A stretch of 64,000 nucleotides of DNA, taken from assembly GCA_042408195.1 (NCBI GenBank), contig JBHOQL010000094.1:1-64000 (forward strand). Direction: 5' to 3'. The position numbers were made by a program, and so were the translations under genes. The notes below the pieces were generated by a model, which saw only the letters and a program-made list of their open reading frames with translations, searched no databases and was not told the origin of the DNA. This document shows positions 16,810 to 23,830 of the stretch, piece by piece. This DNA is from SpSt-600 sp042408195. GTDB taxonomy: Bacteria; Chloroflexota; Anaerolineae; SpSt-600. How positions within the stretch are numbered: the stretch's first letter is position 1; each line of letters opens with the position of its first letter.

Positions 16810-17411
16810 TTTAAGTGGCATGTATCGTTGAGCACGAATAGGGTGAACATGCGCCCGTCGTAACCAAAAACATTAATACAGCCGTTATCCTGTTCTATCC
16901 GCCCGAACCACTCGTTCCCTACCCCTAAGACCACGCAGAGGAGCACTTTGTTGACCACCATGTGCCCTACTATGGCAATTTCCTCCCCGGGGTGCTGGTT
17001 CAGGATCTTCATCAGGGCTTTCTCAGCTCTCTCCCTAACCTCGTCAAGACTTTCGCCCTCGGGTAAACGCACCAAGTGAGGCCTTTCTATCCACATCCGA
17101 TAAAGTTCGGGATAAAGCCTAGCCACTTCCGAGGGGGAAAGGCCCTGCCACTGACCATAATTTATATCTGTAAACCCTTCCTCAGCTATGACCCTTAAAC
17201 CGAGAGCTTTGGCCAGCGGCTCTGCCGTCCTTACTGCACGAGTCAGAGGACTCGAGTAAACGGCTTTTATAGGCCGATTTTTGAGCCGCAGAGCAATGGC
17301 CTCAGCCTGGGCTTCTCCCACTTCATCCAGAGGCAGATCTACCTGGCCCCTGAAGCGGACGTCCTTATTCCAAGCGGTCCTTCCGTGCCTTATGAGGTAG
17401 ACTTTCGTCAT
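16788..17411 (-). CDS. Histidine phosphatase family protein (phosphoglycerate mutase-like)
   Basis: A 207-residue protein beginning MTKVYLIRHGRTAWN: RHG carries the phospho-accepting histidine, and GHMVVNKVLL holds the second histidine. DINYGQWQG is the usual catalytic-loop segment. Members include cobalamin-pathway CobC phosphatases, phosphoserine phosphatases and PGM paralogues, and the sequence alone does not separate them. The ATG at 17411 overlaps the stop of the B12-binding radical SAM gene by ATGA, so this start is preferred to an upstream TTG. Its 3' end overlaps the LysM gene by 22 bases tail-to-tail. Confidence 0.9.
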   Translation of the reverse strand: MTKVYLIRHGRTAWNKDVRFRGQVDLPLDEVGEAQAEAIALRLKNRPIKAVYSSPLTRAVRTAEPLAKALGLRVIAEEGFTDINYGQWQGLSPSEVARLYPELYRMWIERPHLVRLPEGESLDEVRERAEKALMKILNQHPGEEIAIVGHMVVNKVLLCVVLGVGNEWFGRIEQDNGCINVFGYDGRMFTLFVLNDTCHLNQGELSR

Positions 17412-18820
17412 CGTGCCCAAGCTCCGGCCAATTTTTTAGCCAACTTAGCTGCTCTGCGGATCGCCTTGCCAGGGCTAGCATATCTCTTCCAGAGCTTGCG
17501 GACAGTTCGCTTGAAGGCATTCCAGGGCTTGCGGCGCTGGGATTCCTTCAGGGCCCACATCAGGAAGTCGTAATCCAAACCCTTGATCTTCATCTCCGTC
17601 GGATTGCGACGGTATTGGTCATGGCTCGTGATAAGGGAAAGGCCATGCTCAATGCAGTAATCGTAAAGATCACTGCCGGGGTGCGGAGTATAAAAGGCGG
17701 GGCTGTAGTAATCGGGGTCGATTTCCTTGAGCATGGAGATAGTTTCCATAACCTCTTCTTTGGTTTCAGTGGGGATGCCGAGCATGTAGTTGGCCCAGAT
17801 GGAAATACCGTATTTTTTGCAGATTTTGGCTGCTTTTAGGTTTATCTCCCTTGTGGTGCCTTTCCTAATAAACCTGAGGACTCGGTCGCTTCCTGATTCA
17901 AAGCCTATGAACATGCCCCGGCACCCTGCTTCCACCATGAGTTTAACCATGTCCTCGTGGCGCACGATAATATCGGCTCTGGACTGACAGAAGAAAGGCT
18001 GGGTGAAACCCTCCGCTTTATACAAACGGCAGAACTCAGTCACCCACTCGCGATCTTCCGTTAGACAATCATCGTGGAACATAAAACTGGCGAAATTGTA
18101 CTTTTCCCTCAAAATCTTAAGCTCAGCGATGACATTCTGAGGGCTGCGCCTTCGAACCTTACGTCCAAAGATTTTGCGCTCTGCCGGCTGGCAGAAGCTG
18201 CAGTTATACATGCAACCTCGCCCAGCTATTATGGTGAGAAAAGGCGGCGGAAGTTCTTCAACAAAGGGGACTTCAGGAGAGTCCAGATTGTAGCCGTATT
18301 TTCTCCACTCATTTAGGAAAAGGTCTCGGTCGGGGAAGGGTATGGCATCAAGATCCGGTGGTTCGCCCACCAGCACTCTTTCCTTAGGAGGAGTGCCCTC
18401 TTCAATGGCCCTGAGAAGCTTGGGAAAAGTTATCTCTCCCTCGCGAATCACCACGTAGTCAATATTAGGGTTTTTGAGAACTTCGTCCAAGGCCAGAGTT
18501 GGGTGAGGCCCACCTACTACGGTGATAATGTTGCGGTCTACTTTTCCCTTAATGATATCAACGCACTGCATAACAGGGTTGTAATCCACGCTCATCATGG
18601 TAAGGCCCACCACCCTTGGCTCGCGTCTCTTTACTTCCTCCCGGAATTCCTCCCATCCTGAAAGGGCTCTAAGGTCAATCAGGTCTACCTCAAACCCTTG
18701 GGCTTTTGCTGCTGAAGAAAGGTGAGCCAAGCCATGGCTTACCCAGCCTGCATCCATTCCTTTGCCCAAACTGTTGAAGCCAATCCCTGAAATGCCTGCG
18801 TAAACAAGCGTAACCTTCAT
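17408..18820 (-). CDS. B12-binding-domain radical SAM protein
   Basis: A 470-residue protein. Residues 1-150 form a cobalamin-binding-like Rossmann domain (VGLTMMSVDYNP, VVGGPHPTLALDEVL, DYVVIREGE). The radical SAM core has GRGCMYNCSFC, the CxxxCxxC cluster motif, then FHDDCLTEDREW and FIGFESGSDRVL. This layout matches the BchE/hopanoid-methylase-like class, which does methylations, cyclisations or C-C chemistry on lipids and tetrapyrroles. The substrate cannot be read from sequence. It is coupled to the histidine phosphatase and has its own promoter. Confidence 0.9.
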   Translation of the reverse strand: MKVTLVYAGISGIGFNSLGKGMDAGWVSHGLAHLSSAAKAQGFEVDLIDLRALSGWEEFREEVKRREPRVVGLTMMSVDYNPVMQCVDIIKGKVDRNIITVVGGPHPTLALDEVLKNPNIDYVVIREGEITFPKLLRAIEEGTPPKERVLVGEPPDLDAIPFPDRDLFLNEWRKYGYNLDSPEVPFVEELPPPFLTIIAGRGCMYNCSFCQPAERKIFGRKVRRRSPQNVIAELKILREKYNFASFMFHDDCLTEDREWVTEFCRLYKAEGFTQPFFCQSRADIIVRHEDMVKLMVEAGCRGMFIGFESGSDRVLRFIRKGTTREINLKAAKICKKYGISIWANYMLGIPTETKEEVMETISMLKEIDPDYYSPAFYTPHPGSDLYDYCIEHGLSLITSHDQYRRNPTEMKIKGLDYDFLMWALKESQRRKPWNAFKRTVRKLWKRYASPGKAIRRAAKLAKKLAGAWAR

Positions 18821-18850
18821 TCTCCCCTCCTGCTAAGGGTTGCGCCTTAA

Positions 18851-18878
18851 ATTATACTACAGCCCACAAAGTAGACAA
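18851..18878 (-). promoter_or_regulatory. Promoter of the radical SAM gene
   Basis: Minus-strand TTGTCT (18873-18878), 16 bases, TATAAT (18851-18856), about 30 bases before the ATG. It lies just upstream of the stop of scpA. Confidence 0.5.
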
Positions 18879-18899
18879 ACTTTCCATGTGTTTTTGCAG

Positions 18900-19655
18900 T
18901 TACGAAAACTCTTCAGAGGCCTTTGCCAGGTAAATTGGGCCGAAGAGGCCCTCTTGCCAGGCCACTATCTCTCCAAGTTTGACCAGCTCAAGAAGCGCTA
19001 TGAAGGTAGCTATTACTTCTTGAGGATGAGGACAATCGCTCAGAAATTCCCTAAAGGTCCTTTTATCACCTTCCCCCAGCTTTTGCCTGATCAGCTCGAT
19101 CTTCTCTCTAACTGTAAATATTATCGGGCTGATGAGGGCCGGGACCTCCTCGCTTCTCTCAGGAAACAGGAGCCGACGGGCGCATTCCCTCAGGTCATCA
19201 ATGGTATAGGAGTTCGGAGGCAGGGATAAGGTCTTGGGCTTGAACGGGACAGAAACACGCACGTAAGAGCGTAGGCCCATGGATTCCCTCTCCTCAAAGA
19301 AGCGGGCCCTCTCTTTGAAAGCTCTGTAGAGGAGGAGCTGCCTGACCAATTCTTCCCCCTCCGGCTCGGGGGTAAAGGGGGTAGGTGCCGGGGGCTGGGG
19401 CAACAGATAGCGGGATTTCAAAGCGAGAAGGCGCGCCGCTATGGCTATGAAATCGGCCAGAGCTTCCAGTTCAAACCCCTCAGCCTGGCTCAGGCGCTCT
19501 ATGTATTGGTCGGCGATGAGGGCTAAAGAAACAGCTGTGATGTCAAGCTGGTTCTTTTCCAGAAGGTAAAGGAGAAGATCAAAGGGACCTTCAAAGGAAG
19601 GCAGTTTTATCGGCCAGCTCAGCCAAGGCTTGAGGAACCTCTGAAGGCTTTCCAT
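18900..19655 (-). CDS. scpA: Segregation and condensation protein ScpA
   Basis: A 251-residue kleisin. The N-terminal block FEGPFDLLLYLLEKNQLDI and LADFIAIAARLLALKSRYLLP are the ScpA hallmarks that bind the SMC neck, and the C-terminal winged helix (FREFLSDCPHPQEVIATFIALLELVKLG) binds the SMC head. It acts with SMC and ScpB in chromosome condensation; neither partner is in the window. There is no clear ribosome site, and the start lies 2 bases after the TGA of the upstream gene, so it probably depends on translational coupling. Confidence 0.95.
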   Translation of the reverse strand: MESLQRFLKPWLSWPIKLPSFEGPFDLLLYLLEKNQLDITAVSLALIADQYIERLSQAEGFELEALADFIAIAARLLALKSRYLLPQPPAPTPFTPEPEGEELVRQLLLYRAFKERARFFEERESMGLRSYVRVSVPFKPKTLSLPPNSYTIDDLRECARRLLFPERSEEVPALISPIIFTVREKIELIRQKLGEGDKRTFREFLSDCPHPQEVIATFIALLELVKLGEIVAWQEGLFGPIYLAKASEEFS

Positions 19656-19657
19656 GT

Positions 19658-21547
19658 TCAGGTGAGAGTCAGAAAGCGCTTGCTTCTGGCGGCCATTTCG
19701 TCCAGGATTTCCTTAAGGGAATTGACGCTCTCGTATGTAATGCGCTCGACCTTGCAACCAGAGCGCCGCAGGAGCTCTTCAGCCTCATTCCCTATCTTGT
19801 CCTCGCCACCTATTATGGTTACATAGCGGGCTTGAAGGGCCTCTTGAACGGAAAAACCGCAAGCTGGACGAAATCGGGCGATGTAATTTTTAATTGCTTC
19901 CCACTCTTCCGAGGCCCACCCTTGCTGATCCTGCCAGAACAGCACGTAATGGTAGAGAGGCTTGAATCCCTTGCGCGGGGCTTCGTCAATGGCTCTGAGG
20001 AGCATTCCCTTCCATTCCTTCCACTTACCCCCCGGGCAGACCGTAGGGATGAGGTCCTGGTGGCCTACTATGGCCTCCTTACTCAAGTTAAGCTTTTCCA
20101 AAAGGTAGGCGCACAGATGTCCTAAAGCTTGGATTTGAACTGTGGGCGGGATTGAGGAGGTGAAATCCCCTGCAAGGCAGATTCCTACCCCGGAAAAGTT
20201 GTAGTCACGGGTATGGTAAGATACAACCTCCAGAGGGTTGGTCTGGAAGATTTTGCCCTTGGGATCTACGAAGTAATGATACCCTATTCCAGGCCAGCCT
20301 TGCTTCTCCACATGGTAACGAGCTATAACCTCAGGACCTTTCTCAGGCGGAATGGCCGAATGGTGTACCACGAGGAATCTTATGGCCGAAAGTTCCCGGC
20401 GGTTATACCGCTCTTTGGGATGTTTGGGCAGCTTATCGGATATATCTTCTACAAGGGGCTCAACAACCGGAGCCGGACCTTCCAAAGCTTTCCTGAGCTC
20501 TTCAAGGTCCTCCCGGATTTTCAACAGTTTTTCCCCAGCATTTCCCAAATCCACCTCACCAGAAGGGAGGCGCACCAAGAGGACCCTTTGGAAGTATTGG
20601 ACCAGAGTTCCTTCCTCTTCTCGCTCTTCAGAAACCGGCAACCCGCACACCTCCGGGCCGAGTTCCTCAAATTTTTGCAAAAAGGCCCCTTTCACAGTGA
20701 ACCCTGTTTCCTCAAAATACCTTGCCGGTGCTCCTCTCGGCATCGTGGCTACGGCCATGACTATCGGCTTGAACTCCCCTGTCTCGGTCCGCCAGGCGAA
20801 AGGAGCCCATCTTGGGTCAGAAGAAGAGGCGATGAAAGCACAGGCCGAGCTTACGTAGGGATATTTGTAAAGCTCCTGATAGTATTCTACGTATTTCTTG
20901 GCCATCTCCTCCGGGGCGAGACCCGGGGTTGAATCGCCAAATTCTGTTATCTCGATGGTCTTACGAGGGAACAATTTGTGATAGAGTTTGAACCTGAGAC
21001 CCCATTCCTCTGAAAGGTGGTTCTCGTACTGCCAATAGCAATGGCAGCCAAGCCAGTCGGATTCTTCCACTGCATCCCGGCATATCTCCAGCCACTCCAG
21101 ATCCCGATGAGGGTAATTGATAGCGAGCCCGGGAAAACCGAACTTCGCCCAAGGGAAAAGTTCCTTCAGCCTCCTCAGGACCTCAAGATACCAGTTCCTG
21201 AAATCTTCAGCGTGCCTGTCGGAGGCACCCCAACCTTCGAGCCTGTGGAAATGGTTTGGCTCGTTGTGGATCTCGAACTTCTCGGTATACGGACGGAGGG
21301 CTTGGATGCGGGGGGCGACTTGTTCCACAAATTCCTGAGGTGAAGGATGCTTTCCAGGACCGAACCCTTTATCCCAAAGCCTCACGATGAATTCAAGGGA
21401 AGGGTTTTCCCGGCGCAACCTCTCATATACGGAGATATCGGTTATGGATATCGTCTTGAGGGTTTCGATCCGGGCTTCCCGAATGAGCTTGTAATCTTCC
21501 TCCGGGAAGTAAACATCATTGCGAGCATGAAGGCCTATGCGGGCCAT
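19658..21547 (-). CDS. Three-part protein: glycoside-hydrolase-like barrel, LGFP-like segment, N-acetylmuramoyl-L-alanine amidase domain
   Basis: A 629-residue protein. Residues 1-280 look like a GH-A clan TIM barrel: FEIHNEPNHFH carries the presumed acid/base Glu and TIEITEFGDS the presumed nucleophile. Residues about 285-340 resemble LGFP-type repeats (GFTVKGAFLQKFEELGPEVCGLPVS...YFQRVLL). Residues about 370-505 are an Amidase_2/PGRP domain (FLVVHHSAIPP, GIGYHYFVDPKGKIFQ, IVGHQDLIPTVCPG) with the zinc residues His, His and Cys in place. The tail (about 525-629, YVTIIGGEDKIGNEAEELLRRSGCKVERI) resembles cell-wall-binding repeat domains. No signal peptide is visible. It is followed at once by scpA. 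Confidence 0.8.
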   Translation of the reverse strand: MARIGLHARNDVYFPEEDYKLIREARIETLKTISITDISVYERLRRENPSLEFIVRLWDKGFGPGKHPSPQEFVEQVAPRIQALRPYTEKFEIHNEPNHFHRLEGWGASDRHAEDFRNWYLEVLRRLKELFPWAKFGFPGLAINYPHRDLEWLEICRDAVEESDWLGCHCYWQYENHLSEEWGLRFKLYHKLFPRKTIEITEFGDSTPGLAPEEMAKKYVEYYQELYKYPYVSSACAFIASSSDPRWAPFAWRTETGEFKPIVMAVATMPRGAPARYFEETGFTVKGAFLQKFEELGPEVCGLPVSEEREEEGTLVQYFQRVLLVRLPSGEVDLGNAGEKLLKIREDLEELRKALEGPAPVVEPLVEDISDKLPKHPKERYNRRELSAIRFLVVHHSAIPPEKGPEVIARYHVEKQGWPGIGYHYFVDPKGKIFQTNPLEVVSYHTRDYNFSGVGICLAGDFTSSIPPTVQIQALGHLCAYLLEKLNLSKEAIVGHQDLIPTVCPGGKWKEWKGMLLRAIDEAPRKGFKPLYHYVLFWQDQQGWASEEWEAIKNYIARFRPACGFSVQEALQARYVTIIGGEDKIGNEAEELLRRSGCKVERITYESVNSLKEILDEMAARSKRFLTLT

Positions 21548-21555
21548 TTTTCATC

Positions 21556-22074
21556 CTACTCCAGCTTGAATTCCCACGCACACCAAAACTCAGGAGGATG
21601 GGGGTCGGGAGGACAAGCTATGCAACGGGTATTTATACGGGGGTCAATGGTGCGGGCAAACACTGAGTATTCAACCAAACCGACAGATTTGCATGGGAAA
21701 TCGGGCAGGCCCTTGCTCCTGCGAGCTTCCTGAACCCGACACTCGTTCATCCTGAAAATGAGGGTGTTTTCGTCTGGTTCCAGAATTTCCTGACGGTTTA
21801 TGTAAGAGTAGAGGCGATACTGGAGGGCTTTCTTAAGAGCTTGAAGGCCACCGCCTGGTTCCATCCCAAGCCTTTTCATAATCCTCCTTGCTTCAATGGC
21901 CGAAAATTGTTCCCAGGCTTTCTCATCCAATTTTATAGCCATATCCATCCCGCAAGCTTCTTCTACAGCAAGGAACCACAATCCGTCGTGGGTTAGCCAG
22001 TTTCGGGCAGCATCCTCAAGGAGGCCGATGAGCTCCTCCTTACTCAACTGCATGAGGGTCTGGCGGTCCGGCAT
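21556..22074 (-). CDS. DUF6125-like cytosolic protein of unknown function
   Basis: A 172-residue protein with a helical N-terminus (LSKEELIGLLEDAARNWLTHDGLWFLAVEEACGMDMAIKLDE) and a Cys-containing C-terminus (MNECRVQEAR, ARTIDPRINTRCIACPPDPHP, EFWCAWEFKLE). I recognise this as the DUF6125 / L-2-amino-thiazoline-4-carboxylate hydrolase-like family, whose role is not established. The cysteines and the RCIACPPD motif suggest metal or cluster binding (inference). The GGAGGAG 6 bases before the ATG fixes the start. It leads the operon with the amidase fusion (8-base gap) and scpA. Confidence 0.75.
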   Translation of the reverse strand: MPDRQTLMQLSKEELIGLLEDAARNWLTHDGLWFLAVEEACGMDMAIKLDEKAWEQFSAIEARRIMKRLGMEPGGGLQALKKALQYRLYSYINRQEILEPDENTLIFRMNECRVQEARRSKGLPDFPCKSVGLVEYSVFARTIDPRINTRCIACPPDPHPPEFWCAWEFKLE

Positions 22075-22105
22075 TGCTACTCCTCCAGTGGATGGTTCAC
22101 ATTAA

Positions 22106-22134
22106 AGTATATCACAGGGCAGGAACGAGGGCAA
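22106..22134 (-). promoter_or_regulatory. Promoter of the DUF6125-amidase-scpA operon
   Basis: Minus-strand TTGCCC (22129-22134), 17 bases, TATACT (22106-22111), about 32 bases upstream of the ATG at 22074. Confidence 0.5.
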
Positions 22135-22243
22135 AAGCGCTTTACGTCAAACTTAAAAATTTTGGCCCGATAGAGAATTTCCTCTTCCCCCCCTTTAGTT
22201 ACCGAGTTCCTGGTTTTCCCCAAGGATTAGTGTTGTAAGCTTA

Positions 22244-22252
22244 TGGTATAAA
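22244..22252 (+). promoter_or_regulatory. Extended -10 promoter of dnaA
   Basis: TGGTATAAA is an extended -10 element about 92 bases before the dnaA start. Between the divergent promoters (22112-22243) I see no cluster of DnaA boxes; CCGTGGATAG at about 22261-22270 is the nearest match. Confidence 0.5.
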
Positions 22253-22344
22253 ATCGCTACCCCGTGGATAGGTGTTGCCTGCCGCAAAGCCAAAGGGCTA
22301 AAATTTAATTTGCCTTTCCTTTAAGCACTTACTGGAGTGTACTT

Positions 22345-23661
22345 GTGAAGCCGGAAGAGGTCTGGCAGGCTACCCTGGGAGAATTGCAGCTCAAAATGAC
22401 CAAGGCCACCTTCGACACCTGGCTAAGGGGAACTACTTTCCTCGGATACGAGGATGGGACTTTTGTTATAGGAGTTCCTACAGCTTTTGCCAAAGATTGG
22501 CTGGAAAATCGACTTATAGGTCTGATAAAAAGAACGGCCTCCAGCATTATGGGGAGGACAGTTGAAATACACTTTGTAGTTCAGCCTCCTCACACTCCTG
22601 CTCCCAAGGAAATCCCCCCACTCCTGCAGGAAAAGCCCAAGTCCTTTGCCTTTCACCCTGACTATACTTTTGAAAATTTCACGGTGGGACCTGGCAACAG
22701 GCTGGCTTACAGCGCGGCTCTAGCTGTAGCCAAAGGTGAAGGTTGTGCCTATAACCCCCTCTTCATTTACGGCGGTGTTGGCCTTGGCAAAACCCACCTC
22801 CTTCATGCTATAGGCCACCAGGTCTCCAGAAGTCACCGGAAAGCCCTTTATGTCTCTGCTGAGGATTTCACCAACGATTTCATAAGTTCCATCCGCAACA
22901 AACGCACCGGAGACTTCCGCTTCCGCTACCGTTCCATCGACTTTTTCCTCATTGACGATATACAATTCTTGGCTGGTAAAGAGAGCGTTCAAGAGGAGCT
23001 ATTCCACACTTTCAATGCCCTTTACAAGAACCAAAAGCAAATTGTGATCGCTAGCGACCGCCCACCTAAGACCATAGACCCACTGGAGGAAAGGTTGCGG
23101 TCCAGGTTTGAGGGTGGACTTGTGGTGGAAATCCAGCCGCCGGACCTTCAGACCCGCATCGCCATTCTTAGAGCGAAGGCTTGTCAAAGAGGTGTAGAAC
23201 TACCGGAAGAGGTAATAGAGTTCATAGCTCTACGCATCCAGAGCAATGTAAGAGAACTGGAGGGGGCTCTCAATAGAGTTATGGCTTATTTGCACTTCAT
23301 GGGCATGAAACCGTCTCTGGAAACGGCTGCCTTGGCCCTTGAAGGCAGCAGGGGCCATTCAGAAGAGGTCCGTCTGTCTCCTGAGAAAATAATAAAATCC
23401 GTAGCAAATTTCTTCCATCTATCTCCCGAAGACCTAAAAGGTTCCCGTCGAGATAGGGAAGTAACCTTTGCCCGTCAAGTGGCCATGTATCTCCTGCGGG
23501 ATTTCCTATCTCTTTCTTTCCCCCAGATTGCAAAGCTCCTCGGCGGCAAAGACCACACCACTGTGGCCTACGGCTATGAGAAAATCTCCCGCCTCCTCAA
23601 AACCGATGAAAGGGTAGGGAAGCAACTTTCCTTGCTGAAAGACTACCTCCGCCAACAGTAG
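22345..23661 (+). CDS. dnaA: Chromosomal replication initiator protein DnaA
   Basis: A 438-residue protein with a GTG start. Domain I (KPEEVWQATLGELQLKMTKATFDTWL), a short linker, the AAA+ core from about residue 110 (TFENFTVGPGN, Walker A GGVGLGKTHLLHAIG, Walker B FFLIDDIQFLAGK, arginine-finger segment LRSRFEGGL) and domain IV with the DnaA-box-binding signature GGKDHTTVAYG are all present. It unwinds oriC. Unusually, dnaN, recF and gyrB do not follow; a Rad50-like ATPase does. A hairpin (23661-23682) begins at its stop codon. Confidence 0.98.
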   Translation: MKPEEVWQATLGELQLKMTKATFDTWLRGTTFLGYEDGTFVIGVPTAFAKDWLENRLIGLIKRTASSIMGRTVEIHFVVQPPHTPAPKEIPPLLQEKPKSFAFHPDYTFENFTVGPGNRLAYSAALAVAKGEGCAYNPLFIYGGVGLGKTHLLHAIGHQVSRSHRKALYVSAEDFTNDFISSIRNKRTGDFRFRYRSIDFFLIDDIQFLAGKESVQEELFHTFNALYKNQKQIVIASDRPPKTIDPLEERLRSRFEGGLVVEIQPPDLQTRIAILRAKACQRGVELPEEVIEFIALRIQSNVRELEGALNRVMAYLHFMGMKPSLETAALALEGSRGHSEEVRLSPEKIIKSVANFFHLSPEDLKGSRRDREVTFARQVAMYLLRDFLSLSFPQIAKLLGGKDHTTVAYGYEKISRLLKTDERVGKQLSLLKDYLRQQ

Positions 23662-23682
23662 AGGTCTTTCGTCGAAGACCTC
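23661..23682 (+). terminator. Hairpin immediately after dnaA
   Basis: GAGGTCTT and AAGACCTC form an 8-bp stem around a six-base loop, starting at the last base of the stop codon. A T-run (TTTTT) comes only about 17 bases later, so terminator function is uncertain. Confidence 0.4.
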
Positions 23683-23734
23683 GTACAGCTAAGGTGGTTT
23701 TTCCCCAGTTTCCCCAGAATCCCAAAGCCACTAC

Positions 23735-23740
23735 TATAAT
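23735..23740 (+). promoter_or_regulatory. Candidate -10 box for the Rad50-like gene
   Basis: A TATAAT about 90 bases before the start at 23831. No convincing -35. Confidence 0.3.
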
Positions 23741-23830
23741 TTCCTTTTTCTTTTGACCTAAGTAGCAGTAGAGGGTAAAATCTTTACCAGGCGGGTTCTG
23801 AGGAAATTGGGGAAAGCAAGGAGGTTTGGA

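Noticed and set aside
20213..20932. A 239-codon plus-strand frame
   Set aside because: Antisense to the glycosidase/amidase fusion, without ribosome site or domain.
22112..22344. Candidate oriC upstream of dnaA
   Set aside because: Only one weak box-like sequence (CCGTGGATAG) and no repeated 9-mers were seen.
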